Source: Nostoc sp. 106C (lineage in GTDB: Bacteria > Cyanobacteriota > Cyanobacteriia > Cyanobacteriales > Nostocaceae). Taken from it: a stretch of DNA of 57,021 nt. The stretch is taken from positions 1 to 57,021 of the forward strand of contig NZ_MTAW01000206.1 in NCBI RefSeq assembly GCF_002154725.1, read 5' to 3'. The translations under genes and the position numbers were made by a program. Below are positions 18,107 through 26,315 of the stretch, piece by piece. The notes beneath the pieces were generated by a model. It searched no databases and was not told the origin of the DNA. It saw only the letters and a list, made by a program, of their open reading frames with translations. Position 1 is the first letter of the stretch, and each line of letters starts with the position of its first letter.

Positions 18107-20587
18107 CTAGAACTGAATGGGTAACAGTAGACCAACACCTATTGTCGTTTCATTGTCAGCTTTGACTCTCAAGCTATCAAAAGGGCTAGAACCAAGCCGA
18201 TTAGTGAGATACGCTTCTAATTGCAGTCCTGAAAACAAACCAGGATGCCAACGCAAACCTACAGTCCAAGGAATAATTGTTTGGCGCTGATCGTTAATAA
18301 AGCCATTACCTTTACCTGCTAAGTCTAAACCCAACTCTGCGATCGCCTGCAAGTTGTTCAATAAAGGAAACGATCCGCCAATATTAAACCCCGCAATTTC
18401 TAATCCTCTGCGTTGTACAAATCCCAAAATCGGAGTTAGCCAAGTTGCACTTCCGCCTGGAAATTGGTAATGCATAGGAGTAGAAATAGTAACGACAAAT
18501 AATTCGCCTTGTTCATCCTTTTCGTTACTCAAGGCAAATCCCGCCTTTTGCAATCCTAGTTGTTGGAATTTATTACGATTGTTTTCAGTAAAGTTCACAA
18601 AAGGGTTATTCGCCCTTGCTATTGTTCCTGTAATGCTTAAAGTGAATGGATCGCCGTCAGCTTGATGCAAATAGCGAATCTTTCCACTCAACCCTAATAA
18701 AGACTCATCTATAGTCCCTGGAACATAATCAAGAAAAGCACCAATTTCTAAATCATCTAGTAATCCGTAGCGAATTCCAGATAATATTCCCTGCCCTCCC
18801 CCTTGTAAAGTTAGTAATAATTGATTATGGGGAACTGTACCCCCATCTAAAAAGCTAAATCCAGCGTATGTAGTTGGCTGTGGTTGCTGGGTTGGTTCAA
18901 AATGTTCTGGGTAGCGGCGGTTGGCGCTGGTGATACCTGGTAACACAGTCACACCAAACCCTATGGCAGTGTACTCTCTATCTGCCACTATAGACAAAGG
19001 TCCTGTATTACCTAAAGTATTAGAAACAAATAAATCTGTAGATAATCGAGGATTAACTATGTACCTTAAACCTGCATTGTAAGCAACTGTGCGACTAGGT
19101 AAGCCTGTATCACGGTTAATTGTGTTATTGCCTGTAAATGGTACAAAGGCATCACCCCATAATATTAAACGTGAATTGAGCTTATAACTTACACCTCCTG
19201 CCAGCCCAAATGTAGTACCAAAAGACCCAGAGTTTGGCAAAGGAAGTTTAGTTAAATATAAGGCATTATCTTCAGGTAAAAAGGCTATCTTAGGCGATAA
19301 AGTAAATTGCCAATTTTCATCAGGTGTAATGGTATATGGCAGTTCAAGAGAAAAAACTGTTTGTTGATTTTTTCCTGTTGCTACAATATTAGCATCATTA
19401 AAAAATTGGAAAGGACGACCACCATTTCCTACAGAAACAGCAATTACACCTCCTAGAGCCTGCGTTGCATTTTCACTTTGCCAAAGTCTTTGTTTTGCTT
19501 GTAAAGTGAACTCTTGAAAAAAGTTAGTACCGTTATTTCTATTAGTGTCTCTATTGCGATTAACGCGTTGAGCATTAAAACCACCTTGTTTGATGGGACC
19601 AGAATTATCAATTGTCTGTGCGTCTAAGGTAAGTTCTAGGTTATTGGTAACACCCCAGCTAAACCCAACAGTAGGTTGATCGGTAAGTCCGCTACGACGT
19701 TCTCCTCCAGGTACTAAAAAGCGGCGTTGTCGGATAGTTGTTAAAATTTCTCCTTGTCGCAACTGCTCTGCTGTTGTTAGTACAAGACGACGGCTAGGAA
19801 TAACTAAACTACTCTTTGGTAATTCTTCAATTTCTGCTTGTGCTTTACTAGGTAATGCGCTGGCTTCACCTAAGCCATTAGCGCTAAGAATCGGTGTAGC
19901 CTCAACCATTGAATTTACTATTGCTAACAGCTTTTGCTGAGACTTTGTTCTAAAACTAACTTGATAAAACTGGTTATCTTGCTGCCATATCAAATGAGAT
20001 AAATCTGTCGGATTATTTTGTTTTTGTGCTTCTAAAAAATATCCTTTTAAATTTTGATTTAGAATAACAGATTTAGCTATATTTTGATATTGCTTGAATT
20101 CGGTTTCAATATCTTTATTTATCTGAGATGCACTAATAATGCCAACTAAGCAAAAAACTTCTTGTCGTTTGCAAGAAAAAATATTAACTGTAAGGCTAGG
20201 TTTAGAGCTTGAGGTAGCAACTTTAATACTATATTTGCTAGCTTCCCCTGCTAAGTTTTCATCGAGTAATATATGAGATGGTAAGCGCATTACCCAGCTG
20301 GGTGATAAACTAGCTGCAATCTCCTTGAGATAAGGTGTAAAAATATCAGCAGTAGGCGTAGAATCTGTAACTTCACTATTGATAACCTGACCAGGCTGGT
20401 TGGCAGCTTGTCGCAAATTTTGAAAACTACTTGCTGTGGTTGTATTGGCTTGCCAATCTAGATTTTCAATTAATTGAGAAGACTGTTTGATCAACCCTGT
20501 CTGTTTAGGAGATGCTTGAGCTTCATAGCTAACTTCCTGTAAAGTAAAAGCCGCAACAGTAAAAATCGCAGTAATTAATATACGCAT
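18107..20587 (-). CDS. large predicted outer-membrane beta-barrel protein
   Basis: 826 residues with an N-terminal signal peptide (MRILITAIFTVAAFTLQEVS then AQAS). The first 250 residues form a globular periplasmic part containing a Cys pair (FSCKRQEVFCLVGI). From about residue 270 the sequence is a long series of alternating beta-strands (for example FSWGVTNNLELTLDAQ, GVSYKLNSRLILWGDAFV) ending GVGLLLPIQF with terminal Phe. This indicates an outer-membrane barrel, but I recognise no specific transporter family. It is transcribed alone, upstream of modA and in the same direction, about 150 bp apart. Confidence 0.65.
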   Translation of the reverse strand: MRILITAIFTVAAFTLQEVSYEAQASPKQTGLIKQSSQLIENLDWQANTTTASSFQNLRQAANQPGQVINSEVTDSTPTADIFTPYLKEIAASLSPSWVMRLPSHILLDENLAGEASKYSIKVATSSSKPSLTVNIFSCKRQEVFCLVGIISASQINKDIETEFKQYQNIAKSVILNQNLKGYFLEAQKQNNPTDLSHLIWQQDNQFYQVSFRTKSQQKLLAIVNSMVEATPILSANGLGEASALPSKAQAEIEELPKSSLVIPSRRLVLTTAEQLRQGEILTTIRQRRFLVPGGERRSGLTDQPTVGFSWGVTNNLELTLDAQTIDNSGPIKQGGFNAQRVNRNRDTNRNNGTNFFQEFTLQAKQRLWQSENATQALGGVIAVSVGNGGRPFQFFNDANIVATGKNQQTVFSLELPYTITPDENWQFTLSPKIAFLPEDNALYLTKLPLPNSGSFGTTFGLAGGVSYKLNSRLILWGDAFVPFTGNNTINRDTGLPSRTVAYNAGLRYIVNPRLSTDLFVSNTLGNTGPLSIVADREYTAIGFGVTVLPGITSANRRYPEHFEPTQQPQPTTYAGFSFLDGGTVPHNQLLLTLQGGGQGILSGIRYGLLDDLEIGAFLDYVPGTIDESLLGLSGKIRYLHQADGDPFTLSITGTIARANNPFVNFTENNRNKFQQLGLQKAGFALSNEKDEQGELFVVTISTPMHYQFPGGSATWLTPILGFVQRRGLEIAGFNIGGSFPLLNNLQAIAELGLDLAGKGNGFINDQRQTIIPWTVGLRWHPGLFSGLQLEAYLTNRLGSSPFDSLRVKADNETTIGVGLLLPIQF

Positions 20588-20792
20588 GTGATTAAAACAA
20601 GTTAATTATTTCATAACTTGGTCTTAAAAATTACCCAAGAATGATATTTATAATTAAAGATATCTGTGCTACACCCTTACTCAGGGTGTTTCAGTATTCA
20701 AATAAGTTTACGTTCTTTTGTGCAAGAAGTAAACTATCGTATGGTAATTTACACACTTTTATTTTGCTGGCTCATTTTTGCTCATAACTACA

Positions 20793-20816
20793 TGCTCAAG
20801 CTTTAAGGCTTGAGCA
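20793..20816. repeat. hairpin, 9-bp arms
   Basis: tgctcaagc and gcttgagca are separated by 6 nt. It sits between the divergent barrel gene and the tail cluster. There is no adjacent T-tract, so it looks like a dispersed palindrome rather than a terminator. Confidence 0.5.
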
Positions 20817-21003
20817 CAAAGGAGTGGGTAAAAGATGAATATTACAGTAAAATTGCCATTGAAATTCACTAATATTGTATATTTATACAGCCCTAATAAA
20901 AGCCGAGAAGGCTGGTTTCTTTAAAAGTCGATATTATTGAAAGCAATAATTTTAACTATATTTAATTACTTATATAGGACTCATATTTGATTTTTGAAAT
21001 ATA

Positions 21004-21113
21004 CTTAGTGGCTTGACCAGGCTAAAATAGTGCATTAGAAAGCGTTCGTAGTTGCGCTTTAGCGCTAAATAAACTTCAAAATCTATTACAACATTTTAGT
21101 CTTGACACGCTAG
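21004..21113. mobile_element. MITE-like element, copy 1 (about 109 bp)
   Basis: Imperfect terminal inverted repeats of about 28 bp: the left end contains ggcttgaccaggctaaaat and the right end contains attttagtcttgacacgcta. Internally it has gtagttgcgctttagcgct. The same structure and internal core, in reverse orientation, occur at 43741-43849. It encodes nothing. Confidence 0.65.
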
Positions 21114-21329
21114 TAGTGGACTGACACGACTAATTTTGTGCAATAGATTTTTAAATGGTTTATCGCATTAATCTTGCTGGGCTGCAAGATCCCCGACTTC
21201 TCTAAGAAGTCGGGGATCTTATCCCTCACAACTCGTCATAACTTTTGCGATGAACCACTGTTTAAAAGGCGAAGACAGCGCAAATACGAACATTTCTATT
21301 ACATCATTTTAGCTGTGTCAGTCCACTAC
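21113..21329. mobile_element. MITE-like element, 217 bp, perfect 15-bp terminal repeats
   Basis: The ends are exact inverted copies of gtagtggactgacac and continue with weaker similarity (actaatttt/aaaatgat). The interior carries a 16-bp perfect hairpin at 21186-21220. The terminal repeats are related to those of the 109-bp elements at 21004 and 43741 and to a solo end at 40505-40534, so one transposase family may have moved all of them. It has no coding capacity. Confidence 0.7.
21186..21220. repeat. perfect 16-bp hairpin inside the MITE
   Basis: aagatccccgacttct and its exact complement are separated by 3 nt (cta). This GC-rich palindrome is of the type dispersed in many copies in Nostocales genomes and appears to have inserted in, or to travel with, the 217-bp element. 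Confidence 0.7.
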
Positions 21330-21775
21330 AGATACTTAAATTTTTTCATCAAACAAATCGGATTCATATAGCAATCCTAAATAAGTTGCGAAATTACTCG
21401 TTGAGTCAGGGAACAGGGAAAAGGAAAGAAGGATCTACAAATGTACCTTGTTTTTTTCACCAATGAAATAAGACTACTATAATTCTCCGAATTAAGATTA
21501 TTAGCAACTCAAAGATGATTTTTAATTAATAATAAAATACACGACTTAGGTCTTATTTATTCTGTCTTACTAGCATCAGCGGTGCTTTATATGTAAATTC
21601 CTGACCTCGGTATCCAAACCTAGAGCGCTACTAACTAATGATGAAAATAAACACAAATTAAAATAACATCCCTAACGCGAACTGTACGAAAAATTTCGAC
21701 AAAAGTCTAATTAACTCAGATGGTGAGTACAGATAGTCTAGATACATCTGGATTAGCTACCAGCACAACACCTTC

Positions 21776-22615
21776 ATGCTTATCTTCGTTCTTCAAACCT
21801 TAGCAGAAATTCTAGCTGGAGGAACCTCACTCACCAGTACAGAGCAAATTGACTTTAGTCATCCTAGTAATCGTCGCGAAGAGGGTGCAGGGCCAACTCT
21901 CAATTTGTATGTTTATGACATTCGTGAGAGTAAGCAGTTTCAACAATCCGGTAGGCAAGTTGAACGTAAACCGTCACGGGGTCTGCAACCGACATCTGTG
22001 AGTTGGTCACCTAATTGGTTTGATGTCTCAATGCTAATAACAGCCTGGGATCGAACAGCTTTAGGTGAACATCACCTTCTCAGCGAAGCATTAACTGTAC
22101 TGCTGCGCCATCGGTCTTTGCAAGAAGACTATTTGGTTCCGGAGTTGCGAGGTTATGGCAATTTATCTTTAACAGTTGCCTTAGATCCGGCGATTGAGAT
22201 TGGTTCATTATGGAGCGCGCTAAATGTACCTTTGCGTTCCGCTTTGTATGTGACTGCAATGATACCCGTTGAGCCGCAATCTACTCTCGTACCTTTAGTT
22301 TGGGAACGAATTTTCAATTTGCAAAATCAATTGAGTGAGAATGGCAACAGCACAGTTGTCACCAGGCGGGTAGCGATCGCAGGTATGGTCAAAAGTGCAG
22401 TCACCAATCTGCCACTGCTGTCGGCAGAAGTAACTGTGCAAAGAACTAAAAAATCAGCGGTAAGCAATAAAGAAGGACTGTTCTTTTTTGAAGACATTCG
22501 TATAGGTAATTATGTTTTGACAGTTAATTGTCCTGGCTATTTACCCCAGAATGTCAATGTCTTGGTGGATAGCCAAAGTTATAGCTTCAAAGAAATCTTA
22601 CTAACTCCTGAATAA
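21776..22615 (+). CDS. DUF4255 tail terminator/cap protein fused to a carboxypeptidase-regulatory-like domain
   Basis: 279 residues. The N-terminal 190 residues match DUF4255 (Pvc16-like), the tail-terminator of extracellular contractile injection systems: GPTLNLYVYDIRES, VSWSPNWFDVSMLITAW and an AEILAGGTSL start region. The C-terminal 85 residues (VAIAGMVKSAVTNLPLLSAEV ... GLFFFEDIRIGNYVLTV) form a carboxypeptidase-regulatory-like beta-sandwich, an appended domain seen in some cyanobacterial members. It is the first gene of the tail cluster, 30 bp before the sheath gene. A long, repeat-filled region precedes it and must contain the promoter. Confidence 0.87.
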   Translation: MLIFVLQTLAEILAGGTSLTSTEQIDFSHPSNRREEGAGPTLNLYVYDIRESKQFQQSGRQVERKPSRGLQPTSVSWSPNWFDVSMLITAWDRTALGEHHLLSEALTVLLRHRSLQEDYLVPELRGYGNLSLTVALDPAIEIGSLWSALNVPLRSALYVTAMIPVEPQSTLVPLVWERIFNLQNQLSENGNSTVVTRRVAIAGMVKSAVTNLPLLSAEVTVQRTKKSAVSNKEGLFFFEDIRIGNYVLTVNCPGYLPQNVNVLVDSQSYSFKEILLTPE

Positions 22616-22645
22616 TTACTTTTTAACTGACTTGGAGAGAATTTC

Positions 22646-24307
22646 ATGGCTAGACTTGATTACTTTGCACCTGGTGTCTATGTCGAAGAAATTGACCGAG
22701 GTAGCCGACCGATAGAAGGTGTCAGCACTGCGGTTGGTGGTTTTGTCGGCTTTACAGAAGATATTCGCGATGGGGCTGAACTATTAAAGCCCATGCTGGT
22801 GACCAATTGGACGCAATATCTCAACTACTTTGCCCGTCCCAACTCCGACGGTTTCACCGATTTCAACGCCTATTTACCCTTTGCCGTCTATGGCTACTTT
22901 ATGAATGGTGGCGGTCGCTGCTGGGTAACCAGTATTGGTACGCAGTTACCAGGCGCACCCAAGCCCCCAAGCCAAGAACCTGCCACTCTCCGAATTAGCG
23001 GTCGTGGTAATCGTCCAACGCTGCGCTTTAGTTTGCGCCCAGAACAAGCAGCAGGCGGAGCCATCGATATTTTGATCACTGATAGTGGCCCTCGTGCCCT
23101 ACCTGAAGGAACTGAAGGAGAAGCACCTCCCAATACAGGCGAATACTTTACAGTGCAAATTCGTCGGGGAGATGAAGTTCTAGAGCAATATGAGAACTTA
23201 ACCATGAACCGCGAAGTTCCGGCTCAGGTAGCAACTTACGCGTTAACAGCTTTGAGAAATTCTATGTATATTAACGTAGAAGATATTTCTCAAACTGGAC
23301 AGCCTTTATCTCGTCGTCCGACCAATGGTCAATATGAACTAGCGCCGCCAATTGTTGCCCAGACAGTTGATAGATTTTCACGGGATTTTGAAGGGGTACG
23401 TGATGACCGAACAGGGGTAAGAGGGATTTTTGAAATTGATGAAATCACCATGCTAGCTTGTCCCGATTTAATGCGGGCTTATCAAGCGCAAGTGATGAAC
23501 TTGGATCAAATCCACGGCATCATGGAACTGATGATTAGCATGTGTGAGGGTTCTGCTAGTGGTGATATTCCCAACCCACCCAACCGCATGGTTTTAATCG
23601 ACCCACCACCAGAACAGACTAAACCCCAACAGGTAGTGGAGTGGTTGAACAGATTTAACCGCCGTTCTATGTTTGCGGCCCTCTATTATCCCTGGATCAA
23701 AGTTCCTAATCCCCGCGATCGCGGTAATCCCATTCTCATACCTCCTTGCGGTCACGTCATGGGTGTTTGGGCACGCACCGACGAAACCAGAGGCGTTTAT
23801 AAAGCACCAGCCAACGAAGTCCCCAGAGGTGTAATTGGTTTGGGTTATGAAACTAATTTCCGCGAACAAGAACTTTTGAACCCCTTGGGAATTAACTGCA
23901 TTCGCAGCTTCCCCAATCGCGGTATCCGCATATGGGGCGCAAGAACTCTCGTTGAGCCAGATAAAACTGAGTGGCGTTATATCAGTGTGCGGCGGTTAAT
24001 TAGTTATATAGAAAAATCAATTGAACTAGGTACGCAGTGGGTCGTTTTTGAACCCAACGATGAAGATTTGTGGGCTAGGGTAAAACGCACTGTCAGTAAC
24101 TTTTTAGAGCGAATTTGGCGTGAAGGAGCTTTATTTGGTGCTTCACCAGAACAAGCATTTTATGTCAAGTGCGATGAGGAATTAAACCCACCAGAAACGA
24201 GAATTTTGGGGCGTTTATATATCGAAGTTGGTGTTTGTCCAGTCAGACCAGCCGAGTTTGTCATCTTCCGAATTAGCCAATGGAATGGCATCGAAGACGA
24301 AGAATAA
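22646..24307 (+). CDS. contractile tail sheath protein
   Basis: 553 residues. The start ARLDYFAPGVYVEEIDRGSR followed by IEGVSTAVGGFVGFTE is diagnostic of phage-tail/CIS sheath proteins, and the C-terminal region VVFEPNDEDLWARVKRTVSNFL is the conserved sheath core. In the extended state, sheath subunits polymerise around the inner tube; contraction drives the tube out. Only one sheath gene is present. It is preceded at a usable distance by GGAGAG and followed by the tube genes, the order typical of contractile injection systems. Confidence 0.95.
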   Translation: MARLDYFAPGVYVEEIDRGSRPIEGVSTAVGGFVGFTEDIRDGAELLKPMLVTNWTQYLNYFARPNSDGFTDFNAYLPFAVYGYFMNGGGRCWVTSIGTQLPGAPKPPSQEPATLRISGRGNRPTLRFSLRPEQAAGGAIDILITDSGPRALPEGTEGEAPPNTGEYFTVQIRRGDEVLEQYENLTMNREVPAQVATYALTALRNSMYINVEDISQTGQPLSRRPTNGQYELAPPIVAQTVDRFSRDFEGVRDDRTGVRGIFEIDEITMLACPDLMRAYQAQVMNLDQIHGIMELMISMCEGSASGDIPNPPNRMVLIDPPPEQTKPQQVVEWLNRFNRRSMFAALYYPWIKVPNPRDRGNPILIPPCGHVMGVWARTDETRGVYKAPANEVPRGVIGLGYETNFREQELLNPLGINCIRSFPNRGIRIWGARTLVEPDKTEWRYISVRRLISYIEKSIELGTQWVVFEPNDEDLWARVKRTVSNFLERIWREGALFGASPEQAFYVKCDEELNPPETRILGRLYIEVGVCPVRPAEFVIFRISQWNGIEDEE

Positions 24308-24361
24308 ATAGCATTTCTTTGTTTACTGTTTACTAATTATTAATTCATAAGGAGTTTAGTC

Positions 24362-24823
24362 ATGCCGGGTCAACCTGAGTTATTATCTGCTTGTCTGTTT
24401 TATTTTGAAGCCGACGGAATTACAGAGAAGTCTATTAAAGAAATCAGCGGTTTAGGTGTAGAAAATACCCCTGCTCAAGAAGTACACGGATCTACTAAAG
24501 GCGGTAAAATTTGGCGGCAAGCAACTCCTACCGTTACCAAGTTCACGAATATCACACTTAAGGTAATTGCCACTGCTGATGTAGACCTTTACCAATGGTA
24601 CAAAAAGTGTAACGAGGATATGGGAAAACCTCGCCAGTGGGATCAAAATCGTAAATCAGCTTCGGTAGTTGCTTACAATCAACAACTCAAAGAAGTAGCT
24701 CGTTGGAATATTATTAATTGCTACCCTGTTAAATATACAGGCCCAACATTAACAGCTTCTAGTGGTGATATGGCAAACGAAACAGTCGAATTAGTTCATG
24801 AGGGTGTTGAACGCGTTAACTAA
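24362..24823 (+). CDS. tail tube protein 1 (T4 gp19-like)
   Basis: 153 residues, the right size for a CIS inner-tube subunit. It begins MPGQPELLSACLFYFEADGI and contains SIKEISGLGVENTPAQEV, a pattern of conserved-region tube proteins (gp19 family), and VELVHEGVERVN at the end. Tube subunits stack as hexamers inside the sheath. AGGAG lies before the start codon. The second, diverged tube gene follows after 20 bp, as in eCIS clusters where two tube paralogues occur. Confidence 0.9.
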   Translation: MPGQPELLSACLFYFEADGITEKSIKEISGLGVENTPAQEVHGSTKGGKIWRQATPTVTKFTNITLKVIATADVDLYQWYKKCNEDMGKPRQWDQNRKSASVVAYNQQLKEVARWNIINCYPVKYTGPTLTASSGDMANETVELVHEGVERVN

Positions 24824-24843
24824 AATTAAACCTGTAAACAAAA

Positions 24844-25338
24844 ATGGTTCAACCAACTGAAAAGCTACCAGAAATTTTAGCAGCCCATCGTTTTTATTTA
24901 GGGCTGACACTAGACGGTCAAAAAGATAATAGCGATTGCTACTTTTTAGAGTGTCAAGGTTTTAAAAGAACACAAGATGCAATTGAAATCTGTGAAGTTA
25001 CTCCTAATAAGTGGGGTGCGGCGGTTAAAGGTCAGGTGGTTAGAACCAAGCTTCCAGGAAATGTTAAAAGTGGCAACATAACTTTACGTAGAGGTACGAT
25101 CGCTAACTCTATGGTTTTTTGGAAATGGTTTGAAGAAGTTCAAAATGGTAAATGGGCGAAGCAACGAAAACTCATGGCTTTGTCTATTTACAGTCAAGCA
25201 AATCAAGAAGAAGCTAGATTTGAATTAGCAGGTGCTTGGCCTGCTAGTTATAAAATGGCTGATTTCAACGCCCGTAGTACCGACTTACATATAGAAGAAC
25301 TGGAGATTGCTTTCGAGGAATTTAAACGCGTGAAGTAA
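24844..25338 (+). CDS. tail tube protein 2 (T4 gp19-like)
   Basis: 164 residues, distinct from the previous gene but the same family: FYLGLTLDGQKDNSDCYFLECQGF near the start, then KLPGNVKSGNITLRRG (the hallmark tube motif) and ADFNARSTDLHIEELEIAFEEF at the end. In eCIS, a second tube paralogue often forms the first ring on the baseplate. This is by family analogy; no baseplate gene is present here. It stands in operon order with the tube and chaperone-like genes. Confidence 0.9.
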   Translation: MVQPTEKLPEILAAHRFYLGLTLDGQKDNSDCYFLECQGFKRTQDAIEICEVTPNKWGAAVKGQVVRTKLPGNVKSGNITLRRGTIANSMVFWKWFEEVQNGKWAKQRKLMALSIYSQANQEEARFELAGAWPASYKMADFNARSTDLHIEELEIAFEEFKRVK

Positions 25339-25349
25339 TCAGGAGGATT

Positions 25350-25694
25350 ATGTTTCCGACAGAGTTTGAATTTACACTGCCAAAGGGGTATCTAGACTCG
25401 GAAGGCAACCTCCACCGCAAGGGTGTAATGCGGCTATCAACAGCAATAGACGAAATTGCACCTTTGCGTGACCCACGAGTTAAAGCTAATGAAGCTTATG
25501 CCACGATTATTATTTTGTCACGCGTAATTACTCGCTTGGGTGCTCTATCGGAAGTAACTCCTGCGATCGTGGAAAACTTTTTCTCCCAAGATTTAAATTA
25601 TCTCCAAGATTTTTACCGTCAAATCAACGGCTTGGAGAGTACAATTTCTCAATTAGAAGATACAGTCAACGTCTTGCAAAATTCAGCTTCTTAA
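25350..25694 (+). CDS. tail-assembly-chaperone-like protein A
   Basis: 114 residues beginning MFPTEFEFTLPKGYLDSEGN. The pattern (beta-hairpin with LHRKGVMRLSTAIDEI, then YATIIILSRVITRLGAL and a helix with a D-x-x-x-L-Q-D-F core) resembles the Mu gp41/P2 gpE family of tail-assembly chaperones. It is a close paralogue of the next gene but lacks its C-terminal zinc-knuckle; instead it ends in a coiled-coil-like tail (LESTISQLEDTVNVL). An AGGAGG Shine-Dalgarno lies 6 nt upstream of its ATG. The family assignment is by pattern only. Confidence 0.75.
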   Translation: MFPTEFEFTLPKGYLDSEGNLHRKGVMRLSTAIDEIAPLRDPRVKANEAYATIIILSRVITRLGALSEVTPAIVENFFSQDLNYLQDFYRQINGLESTISQLEDTVNVLQNSAS

Positions 25695-25698
25695 AAAG

Positions 25699-25756
25699 AG
25701 AACCACAGATGAACACAGATAAACACAGACTTTTGTCTGTATTCATCTGTGGTTCT
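25699..25756. repeat. long inverted repeat between the two chaperone-like genes
   Basis: Arms of 21 nt (25699-25719 and 25736-25756) with one mismatch and a 16-nt loop. The arms contain the common Nostocales sequence ccacagatgaacacag. No T-tract suggests a strong terminator, but the structure could attenuate the operon. A decayed copy of the same sequence is seen near 52040-52075. Confidence 0.75.
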
Positions 25757-25785
25757 ATATATATATTCAAAAATTTAGACAAATT

Positions 25786-26169
25786 ATGGGTCGCAAGCAA
25801 GATACTCTCAGCACTGAATTTGCCTTCATTCTTCCCCGAGGGTTGATTGATAGCCAAAACCGAGTCCATCGTCATGGCGTGATGCGTTTAGCTACCGCCA
25901 AAGATGAAATTTTGGTACAACAAGAACGCAAAGTTCAGGAAAACCCTGCTTATGGTGTCTTGGTAATGCTGGCACGGGTTATTACCCGCTTAGGTAGTTT
26001 AAATTCTGTTAGCCCCGATTTATTAGAAGGACTGCTCCTTCATGATATTGCCTATCTCAGAGAATTTTATAATCGTATTAATCAGCAAGGAAATGTACAA
26101 ATACCCACACAATGTCCCCATTGCAATACTCAATATTCAGTGGAGTTAAAACTAGCGGGGGAGTCGTAA
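25786..26169 (+). CDS. tail-assembly-chaperone-like protein B with zinc knuckle
   Basis: 127 residues, paralogous to the 114-residue protein before it: TEFAFILPRGLIDSQNRVHR, GVMRLATAKDEIL, then VLVMLARVITRLGSL and HDIAYLREFYNRIN. It differs by a C-terminal CPHCNTQY, half of a zinc-ribbon, and ends LKLAGES. Its last codons contain a GGGGG run (26157-26161), where a -1 slip would enter the downstream DUF6760-like frame. This is the arrangement of tail-assembly-chaperone pairs (lambda G/GT, P2 E/E') placed between tube and tape measure. Confidence 0.8.
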   Translation: MGRKQDTLSTEFAFILPRGLIDSQNRVHRHGVMRLATAKDEILVQQERKVQENPAYGVLVMLARVITRLGSLNSVSPDLLEGLLLHDIAYLREFYNRINQQGNVQIPTQCPHCNTQYSVELKLAGES

Positions 26170-26315
26170 GCTACCCCTCTAACAAGCTATATGAGGAGGT
26201 AGCTTTTATTGCTTACCATTTCCACTGGTCACAAAATGATATTTTAAATTTAGAGCATAAAACCCGTCAGCGCTGGGTTACAGAAATTAATAAAATTAAC
26301 GAAAAATTATTATGA
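26112..26315 (+). CDS. DUF6760-like small tail protein, possibly made by -1 frameshift
   Basis: The frame is 67 codons, but the conserved part starts only near GGVVSYPSNKLYEEVAFIAY and continues FHWSQNDILNLEHKTRQRW. The first 17 codons are the overlapping coding sequence of the previous gene in another register and do not look like protein. No ATG or GTG lies near the conserved start. It may therefore be expressed by a -1 slip at the G-run in the upstream gene, giving a product of about 176 residues. Its stop overlaps the FHA gene start (ATGA), which indicates translational coupling. Confidence 0.7.
   Translation: MSPLQYSIFSGVKTSGGVVSYPSNKLYEEVAFIAYHFHWSQNDILNLEHKTRQRWVTEINKINEKLL

Larger units (their letters stand above)
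20588..21775. other. 1.2-kb intergenic region with palindromic repeats
   Basis: No gene recognised. It contains a hairpin at 20793-20816 (9-bp arms), two abutting MITE-like elements (about 21004-21113 and 21113-21329) and, at the right, the promoter region of the tail-like gene cluster. A 65-codon plus frame at 21174 lies wholly inside the second MITE and is not considered a gene. Confidence 0.6.

Noticed and set aside
21004-21329. CRISPR-like array from the clustered inverted repeats
   Set aside because: No regularly spaced direct repeats with unique spacers and no cas genes; structure is MITE-like.
21174-21371. 65-codon plus ORF
   Set aside because: Lies inside the 217-bp MITE and its hairpin; not a protein-like sequence.
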